The notes under the pieces are model-generated. The model was not told the origin of the DNA. It ran no database searches and worked only from the letters and a program-made list of their open reading frames with translations. Below, piece after piece: positions 1 to 8,300 of a stretch of 64,000 nucleotides of DNA. The stretch comes from Opitutia bacterium (lineage in GTDB: Bacteria; Verrucomicrobiota; Verrucomicrobiia; Opitutales; Opitutaceae): the NCBI GenBank assembly GCA_947474365.1, contig CANJIU010000025.1, positions 1 through 64,000 on the forward strand, written 5' to 3'. The position numbers were made by a program, and so were the translations under genes. Each line of letters begins with the position of its first letter. Within the stretch, counting starts at the first letter, position 1.

Positions 1-135
1 CACGGCCTGGCCTACGTGGAGCGCGGCCTGGAGGCCTACGAAAAAGCGGACCGCGAACGCCAACAGCACCGGCTCGAAAAACGGGCCGCCGAAATGGGCT
101 TCGCCCTCACTCCCATCCATGCCCAAACAGTATAA
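1..135 (+). CDS. 3' end of an unidentified protein gene (partial)
   Basis: Frame 1 is open from the window edge to a TAA at 133-135 and gives 44 residues. The piece is charged and probably helical (YVERGLEAYEKADRER, then LEKRAAEMGF). From memory it recalls the C-terminal tails of some transposase families, but nothing diagnostic such as a DDE motif is visible. No function is assigned. The body of the gene lies upstream of the window. Confidence 0.5.
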   Translation, partial: HGLAYVERGLEAYEKADRERQQHRLEKRAAEMGFALTPIHAQTV

Positions 136-145
136 GTTCATTGGC

Positions 146-222
146 AGCGCAGCGAAGAATCCCTCAAGACGTTCGCTCCTCTGAAAACGCCGCGAAGATC
201 AAATTGGATTCTTCGCTACGCT
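146..222. repeat. Intergenic inverted repeat, 17-bp arms
   Basis: The arms AGCGCAGCGAAGAATCC (146-162) and GGATTCTTCGCTACGCT (206-222) are complementary with one mismatch and enclose a 43-nt loop. They lie between the 3' ends of two convergent genes. Short repeats of this GCGAAGAATCC type are dispersed in many bacterial genomes. There is no T-run to make it a clear intrinsic terminator. Confidence 0.75.
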
Positions 223-269
223 CAGAATGACATGCCTTTTTAGACGCCCTCTTAGTCTTATTCGACGCC

Positions 270-833
270 TCAGACCGGCAGCGGGAATTCCTCCGTAGTG
301 GCATTTCCAGGACGATCGCAGGCGGTGACCGTGGCCCGGACCGGGCGTTTGGCACCGCTGGCGGGCGACGCCACCGCGAACCGCCAGACGCCGTCTTGAC
401 CGACGGCGTCGCCCGCGGCCACCACCCCGGCATCCGCGTCGTGCAGGGTCACGGCGACGCGCACGACTTCAAAATCGTCTTTGGCCAGAATTACCAGGGT
501 CCCACCACCCGCCGCCGTGTACTGGCCGGTGCCGAAATGCTCCACGGTTGGTGCATGGAAGTAGTCGCCAATCGCCATGTGCCGGAAATTCAGCTTCACC
601 TTCCGTCCCCGCGTGGCGTACAGGCGCCGCAAGTCCGGGTCGGCCTTGACGAGCGCGGCGAATTTCGAGGCTTCCGAAAACGTCTTCATCGTTGCGACCT
701 GCCCGTCGGATCGGGGCAGGGTAAACGTCGGCTTGCGCTGCAGGATGGTCTTCCCCCGGTGGCGGCGAAAAACATGACCGTCGATCGTACCGCTCAGTCC
801 CTTCAGGAACCTGTTGACGTGTGCTTTGGCCAT
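270..833 (-). CDS. Conserved hypothetical protein, basic N-terminus plus Ig-like C-terminal half
   Basis: The 187-residue reading starts at the ATG of MAKAHVNRF; a GTG 39 bp upstream is an alternative. The first 35 residues hold a GLSGTIDGHVFRRHRGKT motif followed by QRKP, a signature I associate with an uncharacterised family in several phyla. A middle part carries FSEASKFAALVKADPDLRRLY. The second half (VRVAVTLHDADAGVV, ATVTACDRPGNATT) reads as one beta-sandwich domain. There is no signal peptide or membrane segment. The role is unknown; a structural or extracytoplasmic-contact protein is only a guess. It is convergent with the partial gene to its left. Confidence 0.6.
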   Translation of the reverse strand: MAKAHVNRFLKGLSGTIDGHVFRRHRGKTILQRKPTFTLPRSDGQVATMKTFSEASKFAALVKADPDLRRLYATRGRKVKLNFRHMAIGDYFHAPTVEHFGTGQYTAAGGGTLVILAKDDFEVVRVAVTLHDADAGVVAAGDAVGQDGVWRFAVASPASGAKRPVRATVTACDRPGNATTEEFPLPV

Positions 834-1310
834 CGGAGGGGGGGATTCAGGGATTCTCGGTTGCTCCTTCACCCGCCACCGGCAGAGCCAAGGCGAATGA
901 GAGGATAATGAAAGGAGATAGAAACCAGATATAAATCACACCATGAGGCTGCTATGAGGGTGCTATGAGCCTGCTATGAGGATGCCATGAGGATCAAAGG
1001 CCCAAAACCACCGCCAAAACCGCGGGCCGCGCCTCGCCGGTTTGGGTTTTTGGATGCTTCCTCGTTTTCACAGACACCTCATGCTCAATTTTGCACCAGA
1101 GAGGGCCGAGAAAGTCGTCCCACTCTCGCAAGTCGTTGAAATGATTAAAGCGTATCACACAAATTTACTTCCGTGGCCCAAGCGGCTTTGACCAGGGACC
1201 TTCCGCGGGATCGGGCCTCGGCCATCCGACGGAGAAATACGCCGGACACGCCCCGAACTCAATTTGGTGCTTCATTCGGCCTCCGTCCTTGGGCATTCGT
1301 CATTCCCTCC
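834..1310. other. 477-bp intergenic region before parA
   Basis: No convincing gene is present. The region holds a five-unit 11-bp tandem repeat at 941-995 and otherwise unremarkable sequence. It should contain the promoters of the leftward hypothetical gene and of parA, but no confident -35/-10 pair can be picked by eye. Confidence 0.5.
941..995. repeat. Tandem repeat, five 11-bp units
   Basis: Five contiguous 11-mers (CCATGAGGCTG, CTATGAGGGTG, CTATGAGCCTG, CTATGAGGATG, CCATGAGGATC) share the core CYATGAG. The 11-bp period is close to one helical turn, so each core would face the same side of the DNA. The array lies about 315 bp upstream of the parA start. Confidence 0.85.
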
Positions 1311-2096
1311 ATGTCCACCACTGTCTTCACCATCGCCAACCAAAAGGGCGGCGTCGGAAAAACGACCACTGCCGTCAATCTCGCGGCCGCCCTGGCCGAG
1401 AAAAAGGTCCACACGCTGCTCGTGGATCTCGACCCACAGGCCAATGCCACCAGCGCCGTTGGCATTGAGAAGCAGGCCGGCCGGAGCCTCTACGGACCGC
1501 TACGGGGCGAAGGCAGCGCGTTCGAGATGATCACGCCAACCAAGTACGAACATCTGGCGCTCATCCCCAGTGAAGAAGACCTTGCCGCCGCTGAAATCGA
1601 GCTCGCCCAGATGGAAAATTACCTGGGCAAGCTGCGCACAGTCCTCGACCCCATCCGCAAATCCAACGGCTACCGGGTCATCATCATCGACTGCCCGCCG
1701 GCGCTCGGGATGCTGTCGATGAACAGCCTCGCGCTCGCTGACTACCTTTTCATCACGCTGCAGTGCGAATACCTCGCACTCGAGGGGCTCGGGCAGATCC
1801 TGCGCAATGTCGAACGGCTGAAGGCCGCGCACGTGAACGACAACCTGCAACTCGGCGGCGTGGTGATGACGATGTTCGACTCGCGCATCAACCTGGCGAA
1901 ACAGGTGGTCGACGAGGTGCGGCAGCATCTGCCGGACAAGATATTCAAGACTCTCATCCCGCGCACGGTGCGGCTCAGCGAGGCCCCGAGCTTCGGCAAA
2001 CCCATTCTCGCCTACGACCCCAACGGCGTCGGTGCCACCGCCTACCGCGAACTGGCGAAGGAAGTCATCGAGCGGTTTGGGCTGGCCCAGAAGTAG
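1311..2096 (+). CDS. parA: ParA/Soj-family ATPase
   Basis: This is a P-loop ATPase of the ParA/MinD superfamily, 261 residues, the normal size of chromosomal Soj/ParA. The deviant Walker A KGGVGKTT lies near residue 11 directly after IANQ, followed by LLVDLDPQANAT and IIIDCPPALG (Walker B region). Family members bind DNA nonspecifically as ATP dimers and position DNA or protein cargo. The start is the ATG giving MSTTVFTIANQKGG; the frame is open further upstream but that part lacks family similarity. No parB follows; two ABC-2 permease genes do, across a 131-bp gap with inverted heptamer repeats. The partner and cargo cannot be told from this window. Confidence 0.9.
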   Translation: MSTTVFTIANQKGGVGKTTTAVNLAAALAEKKVHTLLVDLDPQANATSAVGIEKQAGRSLYGPLRGEGSAFEMITPTKYEHLALIPSEEDLAAAEIELAQMENYLGKLRTVLDPIRKSNGYRVIIIDCPPALGMLSMNSLALADYLFITLQCEYLALEGLGQILRNVERLKAAHVNDNLQLGGVVMTMFDSRINLAKQVVDEVRQHLPDKIFKTLIPRTVRLSEAPSFGKPILAYDPNGVGATAYRELAKEVIERFGLAQK

Positions 2097-2215
2097 CAAG
2101 GAGCGGGTGGCAAAGAGCGAGAAACCGGACCGCCCCAAACGACCACGCGTTCTCTCTCCATTTGCCACATCTGCTACTCGCTACTCACTACTCGCTACCC
2201 GCTACTCGCTTCTCG
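2092..2215. repeat. Inverted heptamer array between parA and the ABC permease
   Basis: The left array covers 2092-2119 (AGTAGCA, AGGAGCG, GGTGGCA, AAGAGCG) and includes the parA stop codon. The right array covers 2174-2215 and has six in-phase units (CTACTCG, CTACTCA, CTACTCG, CTACCCG, CTACTCG, CTTCTCG). The two are approximately complementary, so the transcript could fold across the 131-bp gap. The same design with other sequences recurs in gaps at 37967-38054, 42136-42226 and 56672-56761. Confidence 0.8.
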
Positions 2216-2227
2216 CACCTTCACCCG

Positions 2228-3037
2228 ATGCTTTCCTCGCTCGAAAAATACCGCCAGGCGTTCCTGGTCGGGCTGCAGAGCAACATCGTGTACCGCTGGA
2301 ACTTTGCGGTGCGGGGGTTCTTTTCGCTGTTCCACCTCGCGGTCGTCTTCATCCTCTGGGGTGCCGCGTACGCGGGGACGGACAAAATCGGCGGTTACGA
2401 TTTGAGGCAGACCCTCACCTACTTCATCACGCTGCTCGTTCTGCAGTTCTTCATCAGCGCCTTCAACGAGGACTACCAGATCAGCGAGGAAATCCGGAAC
2501 GGGCTCATCAACCAGTTCCTCCTGAAGCCGATCAATTATTTCCTGTACCGCTTCAGCATCTTCGTCGCCGCCCGGCTGGTGACCGGCGCCCTGATCTTCC
2601 TGCCGCTGCTCGTGGCCATGCCGTTCATCCACTCTTATCTCACCTTCCCGCTGGATGCCTGGCGGCTTGCCGTCATCCTGCCCGCGCTGGCGCTTTCGGC
2701 GCTGATTCAGTTCAGCATCGCCTACTGCTTCGGGATGCTGACGTTCTGGTTTCTGGAAATCCAAGGGTTCGTGATTCTCTCGATGGCCATTGAATCGGTG
2801 CTCGGCGGACAGGTCTTCCCGCTCGATTTGCTGCCTGCATGGATTTACCGCATCGCGCAGTTCCTGCCGTTCTACTACCAGATGTATTTTCCCGGCGCGA
2901 TCATCACCGGCCGGATCGAATTGACGCAGGCGCTGCAGGGCCTCGTGATTCAGGCCGGCTGGGTCATCGTCCTGCTGCTCGTCAACCAGCTCCTCTGGGT
3001 CCGCGGGCTGCGCCGCCACACCGCCGTCGGCGGTTGA
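2228..3037 (+). CDS. ABC-2 type transporter permease, DUF990-like
   Basis: A 269-residue integral membrane protein with six hydrophobic spans, for example AVVFILWGAAYAG, LTYFITLLVLQFFI, ALIFLPLLVAMPF, LAVILPALALSALI and VIVLLLVNQLLWV. The N-terminal region, with YRWNFAVRGFFSLFH, and the motif ISEEIRNGLINQFLLKPINY match the ABC-2 permease group formerly called DUF990, whose members pair with a second permease and an ATP-binding subunit. The next gene is that second permease, 12 bp downstream. No ABC ATPase gene is beside the pair. The substrate is unknown. The start is the ATG of MLSSLEKYRQ, just after the heptamer array. Confidence 0.85.
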   Translation: MLSSLEKYRQAFLVGLQSNIVYRWNFAVRGFFSLFHLAVVFILWGAAYAGTDKIGGYDLRQTLTYFITLLVLQFFISAFNEDYQISEEIRNGLINQFLLKPINYFLYRFSIFVAARLVTGALIFLPLLVAMPFIHSYLTFPLDAWRLAVILPALALSALIQFSIAYCFGMLTFWFLEIQGFVILSMAIESVLGGQVFPLDLLPAWIYRIAQFLPFYYQMYFPGAIITGRIELTQALQGLVIQAGWVIVLLLVNQLLWVRGLRRHTAVGG

Positions 3038-3049
3038 ACTGAAACCACG

Positions 3050-3838
3050 ATGCTGCACTACCTCAAGGTCTGGCTGGCGAGCGCCCGGTACTCAATTATC
3101 CGCACGCTGATGTTCCGCGGCGACTTCTTCGTCTGGTCGCTCGTGGAGTTCTTCTGGATGAGTGTGAATCTGTTGCTCATCTCGGTGATTTACCGCCACA
3201 CGTCCTCGATCGCCGGCTGGAACAAGTACGAGATGATGCTGCTCGTCGGCACGTCGATGCTGATCCAGCGGTTCCTGATGGGGTTCTTCTGGAGCAGTAT
3301 TTTTGAAATGGGGCGCAACGTTCGCAGTGGCAATTTCGACTTCTTCCTGGCGCAACCCGGCAACGTCATGTTCATGGCCACCACCCGCAAACTCGACCCC
3401 GACGGACTGATCAACGCGTTCGTCGCCGCGGGCGTGGTGGCGTACGCCGCCACGAAATTACACCTGCATCCCGGCCTGCTCGACCTCGCGATGTATGCGG
3501 GGCTCGTGGGGTGCGGGCTCGTGATTCACTACAGCATCCTGATTCTTTCCGTCTCGGCGGTCTTCTGGCTGACGAGTGCGCAGGGTGTCGAGGGCGGCTA
3601 CTTCACGCTGACGGAATTCTCGCGACTGCCGCGCGAGGCGTTCAAGGGCGTGAGCAACGTGCTCTTTGTCTGGCTGCTCCCCGTGGTGGTGGTGAGCAAT
3701 GCCCCCGCCCGGATTCTCCTGCGGGGTTTCGATCTCGGATGGGCCTTGTGGCTCGCGGGCCTCGCGGCGGGATGGTTCACTCTGGCGGTGTTTGTCTTCC
3801 ATCGCGGCCTGCGCCGCTATGCGAGTGCGAGCTCATGA
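3050..3838 (+). CDS. ABC-2 type transporter permease, second subunit
   Basis: A 262-residue membrane protein with about six spans. It carries MFRGDFFVWSLVEFFWMSV near the N-terminus and RNVRSGNFDFFLAQPGNV, the counterpart of the IRNGLINQFLLKP segment in the preceding permease, so the two are homologous partners. It is co-transcribed: the gap before it is 12 bp and its stop overlaps the rnc start (ATGA). The ATP-binding subunit must be supplied from elsewhere in the genome, or the complex works differently. The substrate is not deducible. Confidence 0.85.
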   Translation: MLHYLKVWLASARYSIIRTLMFRGDFFVWSLVEFFWMSVNLLLISVIYRHTSSIAGWNKYEMMLLVGTSMLIQRFLMGFFWSSIFEMGRNVRSGNFDFFLAQPGNVMFMATTRKLDPDGLINAFVAAGVVAYAATKLHLHPGLLDLAMYAGLVGCGLVIHYSILILSVSAVFWLTSAQGVEGGYFTLTEFSRLPREAFKGVSNVLFVWLLPVVVVSNAPARILLRGFDLGWALWLAGLAAGWFTLAVFVFHRGLRRYASASS

Positions 3839-4530
3839 AAAGCTCCCTCGAACAACTGGAGACCCGCATTGGGCATGCGTTCCAGGACCGAGCCCTGCTG
3901 GAACGGGCGGTCACGCATCCGTCGCTGCTGCAGGATCGACCGGACCTCGCCGTCAGCAACCAGCGACTGGAGTTTCTCGGCGACGCGGTGTTGCAGCTGG
4001 TGCTCACGCAGGCCCTGTACGACCTGTTTCCGGAAGATCGAGAAGGTGCTCTGAGCAAGCGCCGCGCAGCGCTGGCGAACGGCACGTTTCTCGCCGGCCT
4101 GGCCCGGGAAATCGGCCTCGACCTCGCCCTCCGCCTCGGCGCGAGCGAGGAATCGACCGGTGGGCGTTCCCGCGCCGCCGCGCTGGAGGACGCCTTTGAG
4201 GCGCTGGTCGGAGCGGTGTTTCTCGACAGCAACCTCCCGACGATCAGCCGGGTATTGCTGGGGATTTACGGGCCATTGCCCGACCGGCTCGCCCGGGTGG
4301 AGGATGTGGAGAATCCGAAGGGCCGGTTGCAGGAGTTCGTCCAACCGATGCACGGCAACAATGCCCTCCGCTACGAGGTCGTGCGTATCGAGGGTGAGGA
4401 CCACGCACGGGAATATGAGGTCGCCGTTTTCCTGCGCGACCGTGCCGTCGGTTCCGGCCGCGGCAGTTCGAAGAAGAACGCGGAGGAGGCCGCCGCCCGG
4501 GCGGCGCTGGTGGAGCTGCGCGTAATGTAG
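3835..4530 (+). CDS. rnc: Ribonuclease III
   Basis: RNase III cleaves double-stranded RNA and matures rRNA precursors. The 231-residue product has the full bacterial layout: the catalytic domain with the signature RLEFLGDAVLQLV, acidic residues in ALEDAFEALVGAVFLD, and a C-terminal double-stranded RNA-binding domain (NPKGRLQEFVQ to SGRGSSKKNAEEAAARAAL). Length is normal for the family. The ATG overlaps the stop of the permease gene (ATGA), so translation is probably coupled. A REP/RAYT unit follows 48 bp downstream. Confidence 0.95.
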   Translation: MKSSLEQLETRIGHAFQDRALLERAVTHPSLLQDRPDLAVSNQRLEFLGDAVLQLVLTQALYDLFPEDREGALSKRRAALANGTFLAGLAREIGLDLALRLGASEESTGGRSRAAALEDAFEALVGAVFLDSNLPTISRVLLGIYGPLPDRLARVEDVENPKGRLQEFVQPMHGNNALRYEVVRIEGEDHAREYEVAVFLRDRAVGSGRGSSKKNAEEAAARAALVELRVM

Positions 4531-4577
4531 GCGCAAGGCCCGGGGGGGCTCAGGTGGTGGAACGTTCCAGAGATCTG

Positions 4578-4670
4578 CGCGGTTTCAATCCACGCGACGG
4601 GGGCGTCGCGTCCCCCAGGTTTCAGCACACGATCGGTCAGAAACTGGAGCGGCGAAGCCCCCGTCGCCGT
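4578..4670. repeat. Left REP/BIME arm of the RAYT unit
   Basis: About 93 bp holding two short palindromes, one around ACGCGACGGGGGCGTCGCGT and one around GGCGAAGCCCCCGTCGCC. The same block occurs inverted at 5183-5272, and the two bracket the RAYT gene. The outer edge is CGCGGTTTCAATCCACGC. Confidence 0.85.
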
Positions 4671-4677
4671 CAGAAAT

Positions 4678-5142
4678 TCAAAACGTCAAATCTTCAAGCA
4701 CACCCTGCCACGGCCATGCCTCCGGCGAACGCACCAATCCCTTCCGCACAGGGTTCGCCACAACGTACTCCCACTTTTCGCTGTAGTTGTCGGCACTACG
4801 TAAGAATCGATCGAAATAGTCCTTCTGCCAAAGTGGCGGTGCCAAACTCAATTCTCTCGTGAGCCGTCGGCTACTGAGCGATTTCCACGTCTGCATCCAG
4901 CGCGCGAGTGGCTTTGCTTCGGGAGCCGCTCGCGCGAACAGGTGCACGTGATCCGGCATCAACACGTAGCGGCCCACCGTCCAGCCATCAATGCCAGGCG
5001 AGTGTGACCAAATTTCGCGAAGGCTATCGCTTGCCGCCGCGCACGCGAGAACGGGTCGGCGCTCGGCTGTGACCACGGTGAGGTAGACGATCGGATTGGG
5101 AGGAAACGGTGAAAGATGCGGCAGTCGCGGACCCTCGGGCAT
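4678..5142 (-). CDS. REP-associated tyrosine transposase (RAYT, TnpA_REP)
   Basis: A single-domain Y1-type transposase of 154 residues. The HUH-type metal site is visible in LMPDHVHLF, preceded by IVYLTVVTAERRPVL; the candidate tyrosine is in DYFDRFLRSADNYSEKWEYV, and the end PVRKGLVRSPEAWPW is typical of the family. Family members bind and cut single-stranded REP hairpins and are single-copy genes thought to spread REP sequences. The ATG of MPEGPRLPHL is chosen because residues upstream show no family similarity and run into the REP arm. The flanking inverted REP arms match this role. Confidence 0.9.
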   Translation of the reverse strand: MPEGPRLPHLSPFPPNPIVYLTVVTAERRPVLACAAASDSLREIWSHSPGIDGWTVGRYVLMPDHVHLFARAAPEAKPLARWMQTWKSLSSRRLTRELSLAPPLWQKDYFDRFLRSADNYSEKWEYVVANPVRKGLVRSPEAWPWQGVLEDLTF

Positions 5143-5182
5143 ACTTGCAGAGTGGGAGCTGATGTGATTTTGCGCAAACCAA

Positions 5183-5272
5183 CGGCGACGGGGGCGTCGC
5201 CGCTCCAGTTTTTGGGCGACGGCAATTTGATAACTGCGGACGCGACGCCCCGTCGCGTGGATTGAAACCGCG
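5183..5272. repeat. Right REP/BIME arm of the RAYT unit (inverted copy)
   Basis: The reverse complement of this block aligns with 4578-4670 over its length, both in the two GC-rich palindromes and in the outer edge (here ATTGAAACCGCG). The middle between the palindromes differs. Together the arms give an inverted-repeat-bounded unit of about 695 bp ending 95 bp before mfd. Confidence 0.85.
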
Positions 5273-5367
5273 ACGGGCCATCGCGTCACCATGCGTATCT
5301 CCACCTCCTTCCACCGCCGCATCGGGCTTGTCGGCGACCGGCCGCGACGTACAGTGCGCGTTCCCGC

Positions 5368-8300
5368 ATGTCGGCCCTCACGTCCCTCACCCGCCGGAAG
5401 ATCACCGGTGTCTGCCCTGCCGCCCGCGGTGCCGTCATCGTTGATCTTGTTCGTGCGCACCCGGCGCCGGTCTGGCTGGTCGTTGCCGAAGACCTCAAGG
5501 CGGCGGAACACATCGCGGAGGACATTGCGTTCTTCCACTCCACCTCGGGCGACCGGCGCCCGCAGAAGACGCTCGTCTTCCCCGAGTCGATGCAAGACGG
5601 CGGGGACATGCGCGAAGCCTTCGCCGCGTCGAGCGACCGCCTGACCGTGCTATCCCGCCTGCGGGCGACCCGCAGCTTCACCACGACGCCGGACACCCTC
5701 GTCGTCGTGACCACACCCGCCGCGCTGCTGCAGCAGGTGCCGGCGCTCGAGGAGTTCGCCACGCGGGAACTGTCCCTCCGCCGCGGCCAGTCCCAGCCGT
5801 TTCAGGGCCTGCTCGAGCAATTGCAGAAGCTGGACTACGATTCGGAGGCGGTCTGCGAGGCGCCGGGGCATTACGCCGTCCGCGGCGGAATCATCGACGT
5901 GTATCCCGTCACGGCCAACCAACCGTACCGGCTGGATTTCTTCGGGGACGAAATTGAATCGATCCGGGAATTCGACCCGGTGACGCAGCGTTCCGGTGCC
6001 GCCGTCGAGCACATCACCCTCGCGGCGTCCCCCCGCGTCCGACTCGACCCCTCGAAGACCGGCGTCGCCGACTATCTCTCGACCGGCACGCACCTGTTGT
6101 TTGTCGAACCCGCCACGCTTGAAGAGGAGTTCAGTGCCTTCGCGCGCGAAGGCAGCGACGGACTCACGCCGCTGTTCGAGCGCGTCGCGGGTGCGTATGC
6201 CGTGAGCGATCTCGACGAAGCCAGCGGACTCTTCGACGGCGTCACCGACGAGGTCACCTGGGACACGGAAAGCCTCGCGCACCACCGGCGCTACCCGGAC
6301 GACGCGCTCGTCGCGCAGGAGCGTCTGACGATGGAGGAGGACGTGCGGCGGGAATTCCTGCTGCTCGTCGCGACCTGGAAAAAGGCCGGCTACGACGTGG
6401 CGTTTGTCATGTCCAAGGCCGGCGAGGAACAGCGGGCGCAGGAGATTCTTGGGGAAGACGCGAAGCTGAAAACCATTCGTCCGCAGTGGTGGCGCGGCAC
6501 GCTCAACGAAGGCTTCCGCATCACATTTCGCGCTGGGGCAGGAGGAGAACAGGAGGCGACGGCCCGCCCGGCGAAAGCGGCGGGAGAACCGCCGCGGCAC
6601 TCCGTTGGTCTCGTGGTCGTGACCGAGACGGAATTCTTCGGGCGCCAGCGGGCGCGACGACCGGCGCTCAACACCCGCGCGATGGCCCAGCGGGCACAGA
6701 TTGACCAACTGCTGGATTTCTCGGAGCTGGTGGAGGGCGACTTTGTGGTGCACCTCCAGCACGGCATCGCGCATTACCGCGGGCTCACCAAGCTCGACAC
6801 CGCCCAAGGCATCCGCGAGGTGATCTCGCTGGAGTTCGATGATCACGTGACCCTGCACGTGCCGTTGCAGGAGTCGCATCTGATTAGCCGATACGTCGGC
6901 CTGAGCAAGGCGCGGCCCCAGTTGGGCCGGATCGGCTCCGGGCGCTGGGAAAAGGCGCGGCAGGCGGCCGAGCGCGCGACAATCGATCTCGCGGCGGAAC
7001 TGCTGCGCATCCACGCCTCGCGCGAGGCGCAGCCGGGGTTTGCGTTTCCGCCGGACAACACCTGGCAGAAGGAATTTGAGGCCTCGTTCCCCTTCACGGA
7101 AACGCGCGACCAGCTGCGCGCGATCCACGAGACGAAGGACGACATGGAGAAAACGCGGCCGATGGACCGGCTGATCTGCGGCGACGTGGGTTTCGGCAAG
7201 ACGGAGGTCGCAATCCGGGCGGCGTTCAAGGCCGTGCAGGGTGGCCGGCAGGTGGCGCTGCTCGTGCCGACGACAGTGCTCGCGCAGCAGCACCTCAACA
7301 CGTTTCGCGAGCGGATGGCCGGGTACCCGATTGCGATCGAGATGCTCAGCCGGTTCCGCACCCGCGGTGAACTCAAGAAAATCCTGACCGCCACGACTGC
7401 CGGCCAGGTCGACATTCTGATCGGAACGCACCGGCTGCTGCAGCGCGACGTGATCTTCAAGGAATTGGGCCTCGTCGTGATCGACGAGGAGCAGCGCTTC
7501 GGGGTGAAGCACAAGGAGGTTTTCAAGAAGATGCGCGAGACGGTCGACGTGCTCTCGATGAGCGCGACCCCGATCCCGCGCACGCTCTACATGGCGCTGA
7601 CTGGCGCGCGCGACCTCAGCGTGATCGAGACGGCCCCGACGAACCGCCATCCGATCCAGACGATTGTGAAGACCTACGACGAGAAGGTCGTGGTCGACGC
7701 CATTCACTACGAATTGAGGCGCGGCGGCCAGGTGTTCTACCTGCACAACCGCGTGCAGACGATCGACCTCGTGGCGGCGCGCCTTCGGGAAATGCTGCCG
7801 GACGTCCGGATCGGGGTCGGCCACGGCCAGATGCACGCCGACGAGTTGGAGGAAGTGATGACCGAGTTCGTCGCCGGCCGCTATCAGGTGCTGGTCTCGA
7901 CGACGATCATCGAGAGCGGGCTCGATATCCCGAACAGCAACACGATCATCATCGAAGGCGCCGACCGTTTCGGCCTTTCCCAACTCTACCAACTTCGCGG
8001 GCGAGTGGGACGATTCAAGCATCAGGCGTACGCCTACCTGCTGCTGCACCGGCACACGCGGCTGCTCGAAGTGGCGCGGCAGCGCCTGACCGCGATGCGG
8101 CAACACAACCAGCTCGGGGCGGGCTTCCGCATCGCGATGCGGGATCTCGAACTGCGCGGCGCGGGCAATCTCCTCGGCGCCGAGCAGAGCGGCCATATCG
8201 TCGGCGTGGGATTCGAGTTGTACTGCCAGTTATTGCGGCAGTCCGTCGCCCGGCTGAAAGGTGACAAGACGGCCGCGGCGATTCGCGCCAACGTGAAGCT

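Noticed and set aside
365..417. Nested inverted repeats around GACGCCGTC inside the first hypothetical gene
   Set aside because: They lie within coding sequence and can arise from GC-rich codon use (Gly-Asp-Ala-Val). No further copies with this layout were found, apart from a similar core in the hairpin at 41202.
1311..2096. parA as the marker of the chromosome origin
   Set aside because: No parB, gidAB, dnaA, or parS-like 16-mer is seen next to it. ParA-family proteins also serve other tasks.
5650..8196. Long open frame on the minus strand opposite mfd
   Set aside because: It is the complement of a clear Mfd gene in GC-rich DNA, and the translation is of low complexity without family motifs.
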